Below, piece after piece: positions 61,370 to 64,000 of a stretch of 64,000 nt of DNA. How positions within the stretch are numbered: position 1 is the stretch's first letter; each line of letters opens with the position of its first letter. The position numbers and the translations under genes were made by a program. This DNA is from Stichopus chloronotus. Its lineage: Eukaryota > Echinodermata > Holothuroidea > Aspidochirotida > Stichopodidae. Under the pieces are notes generated by a model, which ran no database searches, had not been told where the DNA came from, and was given only the letters and a program-made list of their open reading frames with translations. Location: the NCBI GenBank assembly GCA_021234535.1, contig CM037843.1, forward strand, positions 20,801,911 through 20,865,910, given 5' to 3'.

Positions 61370-64000
61370 ATACTGAAAAGTGCTTGTAAGACCCTCTTTG
61401 TCTTAGTTCAGCATCAGGTTGTGGAGTGTAATGAAATCTTTCGTTTACTTTTATTAGTCAGCATTAGATTTATCTTTTTGTCTTGTGTTTCTGCGCTTCA
61501 TCTCTCAAGCTTTTGCCCTAAATCTACATTTTGCAGACTTAACTTTAAATTTCAGAACATGAAGTGATTTCAACCCTGACCAATCCAAAGCATTTCCAGT
61601 TGTGTCAGTAAGCTCAACTCGAAACGTTTTTGACTCGACCGATTGGGAGGGCATTTTGCGACTAAAACGTCTTGATGCACATGCTTCCTGGAATCACGGA
61701 AGTAAAAATATCCTCATGCATTCAGTATTTTGGTCGTCATAACCACTGCCTGTACATGAAGATTTAGTTCTTCATACATGCCTGCATGTACAATGACAAA
61801 AAGTTGCAATTGTTTTTTTTTTTGAATTTCAAAAACTTCAAAAACAAAAACTTCTCAAAGTTGTATCATATTCAGAACATTTGCTTGCAGTCAAGTACTC
61901 CACTTCCTTTGGTATCAGTATGAATCTTCATCAGTTGTGTTGTGTATACTGGCAGAGAACTTTCCACAGTTTCAGTGAACGAAAATGATTGTCATTCCTC
62001 CAGTATATTTATGTCACAGTGAGATAGAAATCTGTGCTTATGAACAGATACACATTCAAACAAATTCCTGTCTCCCAGATCATTTGGTAGGTCAAGCCTG
62101 AAGGCTCCCAAAATCAATACTTCGTTGGCACTTTCGCAGGGGAAGTTGATATTACATGGTACATGCCCCTCCTAGACCATGTTGCATTTTAGTTTCACAA
62201 ATTTTACTTGGCACCATCAGAGTCAATGTGAATGCACTTTCAATCCATTAAAAAACTGCACATACAGCCAGAAATTACAAATATTCTAGGTCCTCACACA
62301 CATGATGGAATGTTTGGGTCACAAGCAAGATCCTACAAGGACTTTTCAAAAGTTCAAAACAACTAGTCCTGTCACTTTTAACTTTCTATGTTTTTTTTTT
62401 TTTTAGCAGTTGCATAGTTGTCAAATATGTGCACAGTCATTCAAACTTCATCCAATATCTCTTGAGTGCTTAGTAAAGTCTCTTGTCAATCATATTGTTT
62501 CAGTTTTTTTTTTTTCGTTTTCATTTTGTGGTCAGTTTGTGCAAAGCTGGCGATTGTCCAGTGCCTCTTTTTCCCAGAATCATTTTATAATCCCATATGA
62601 TGCTTCCTGTAAAAAAAAAAAAAGCTCTCAATTTCTGCAAGAAACTGACAGATGTACTTATGAAATCTTCCTTTACTATTGAAATGCAACGTAGAGAATC
62701 AATAGTAGCAGCCTATGTTAATTGATAATACTTTGGAATGTTTGCCCCTGTGAAGAATCCAATTTGAGTGTTAATGTAGGACCACTTTTATTATCAAGAC
62801 ATGCTCTGATTAGCTTCTTTACATGTTTTCAGGCCCCTTGCATTGTACTGACTGTACATCCCAAGGCAACATACTATATTCCCATTTCTTTCACTTCTTT
62901 ATTTGCATTCAGCTTTTGATGCCATATATTTACCTACAGACTACTTCATAAAGGGATTCACAAGGAAGTGCAATCCCTGATATCAGCTGAACTGCTTCTT
63001 GTAAGGTCCACCTTGCCCTTTGTTGACTCGTGCATTGATTCTGGCACAGCTCTGCTCTAGCTAGGAAAATGCCCTTCAGGTGTACAAGCCAGCTACAACA
63101 TATATTGTTGATTGCATGCATAAGAAAGTAAACATATATTCCATCTCTCTGAAGAGATGTATAGGAGTGCCACAATAAATGAATCTTCAATTTTATAAAA
63201 TATATTGTTTTGCTCTAGCAAGTATGCTTTGCATGTCTAGACATTTTTCCATCAAGTCGTTTGTTGCCATGGCATCAATTTTTACTATTTATTGTCTTTA
63301 CATGTTCATCAATATAACAATGGCACTGCAGACAGCATGTCATATGCATGATGTGTCTAAGCCAAAGTATATACATATATATATACATTACTTGATTTTC
63401 ACCCTCTTTGTAAAAGCAGTAAGCAATTTCTCATTCTTGTTTCTCAAAATATTGACACAACAAAGTTTGAAATATCAGTTGATTCAGCGATTTGTTTTTC
63501 TGTTGTAGTTGTCAGTCTAAAGCTGTACCTTTTCGTCTTTGTCATAGAATCATCTTTTCTTTGCTCAATCATTTCTTCTACTTCAGTTCGTCTGTTTCTG
63601 TCTGCATGTCCATCTTTTTCTGATATTCACAGTTTTTCTTTTCTCTTCATATTATTAATATTTTTGGTAGCGAGTATGTTTCTAGTGTCTGTGTCACCAA
63701 GGACGTAACTTGGGATACATTTTAATTGGAAATATGATAACTTTCACTTGAGAAACATTACTTGCTATTAATGTAACGACTACATCAACAGTAGCTGCAA
63801 GCATATAAGCAGGATGGCATCCAGTACTTCCTCGCTGTTCCTTCTAAATTTAGGTTTTCATAAACTGTACTATAGATTCCTCATGTTGAGTTATGAAGAC
63901 ACACACTGATTGGGTTCTCTACAGAGATGTAGCTTGTACGAGTTTCCATCTGAATCCCATGCTTTATGTTCACATATTCTCTTATATCCTTAGCGTTTTG
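61370..64000. other. Intronic non-coding stretch to window end
   Basis: No coding frame is supported. T-runs at 62391-62404 and 62502-62514 and A13 at about 62611-62623 are present, with a (TA/CA)-rich run at 63368-63388. A TTTTTTAGCAG acceptor-like site at about 62400-62408 precedes a short zinc-finger-like string but was rejected as an exon. Confidence 0.55.

Noticed and set aside
62400..62475. Poly-T acceptor-like site followed by SCQICAQSF, resembling the start of a C2H2 finger and hence a possible BCL11 downstream exon
   Set aside because: The third ligand position is Cys instead of His, the fourth is missing at the expected spacing, the frame continues into poly-T and poly-A translations, and no convincing donor closes it. 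Not homologous to BCL11 fingers beyond the C-x2-C-x3-F pattern.

Overview
This is AT-rich eukaryotic genomic DNA, almost all non-coding. There is no prokaryotic-style gene packing, no operons, no rRNA and no complete tRNA gene. It has many homopolymer tracts, microsatellites, diverged tandem repeats and short inverted-repeat elements. One coding exon is clear, an internal exon (33114-33488, + strand) of a BCL11-family (BCL11A/BCL11B-like) zinc-finger transcription factor. The protein is clearly homologous to vertebrate BCL11A but diverged, and the repeat-rich setting suggests an invertebrate animal. An echinoderm, perhaps a sea cucumber, is my best guess from general sequence character only; the taxon is not proven by anything here.

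Layout. 1-33113 lies upstream of the exon: intron 1 and/or 5' flank. It holds a CpG-rich, pyrimidine-rich segment near 5.58-5.87 kb (candidate promoter or leader), an element with 12-bp terminal inverted repeats and a flanking duplication at 21.6 kb, a repeat copy with a nuclear-receptor-like DR1 at 25.1 kb, a 17-bp tandem repeat at 25.4 kb and several simple repeats. 33114-33488 is BCL11 exon 2. 33489-64000 is read as the first 30.5 kb of intron 2: I find no credible exon 3, so this intron is long, as in vertebrate BCL11A. It contains a dimeric (about 88 + 97 bp) diverged satellite at 35.34-36.49 kb interrupted by a small inverted-repeat element, a second DR1-bearing repeat copy at 36.6 kb, another diverged tandem family at 43.3-44.25 kb, a candidate regulatory segment with POU-octamer and GATA motifs at 51.1-51.35 kb, polypurine tracts, poly-C runs, and a G-quadruplex motif at 61.34 kb.

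Functionally, the exon encodes the N-terminal CCHC zinc finger that vertebrate BCL11 proteins use for self-association. Two features stand out. A KxTQT motif of the dynein-light-chain (LC8) type sits where vertebrate BCL11A has a GIQV motif. An intronic stop followed immediately by AATAAA could yield a short isoform lacking the DNA-binding fingers. Everything outside the exon is described as non-coding or low-confidence. No defence system, CRISPR array, operon or phage-like element is present.
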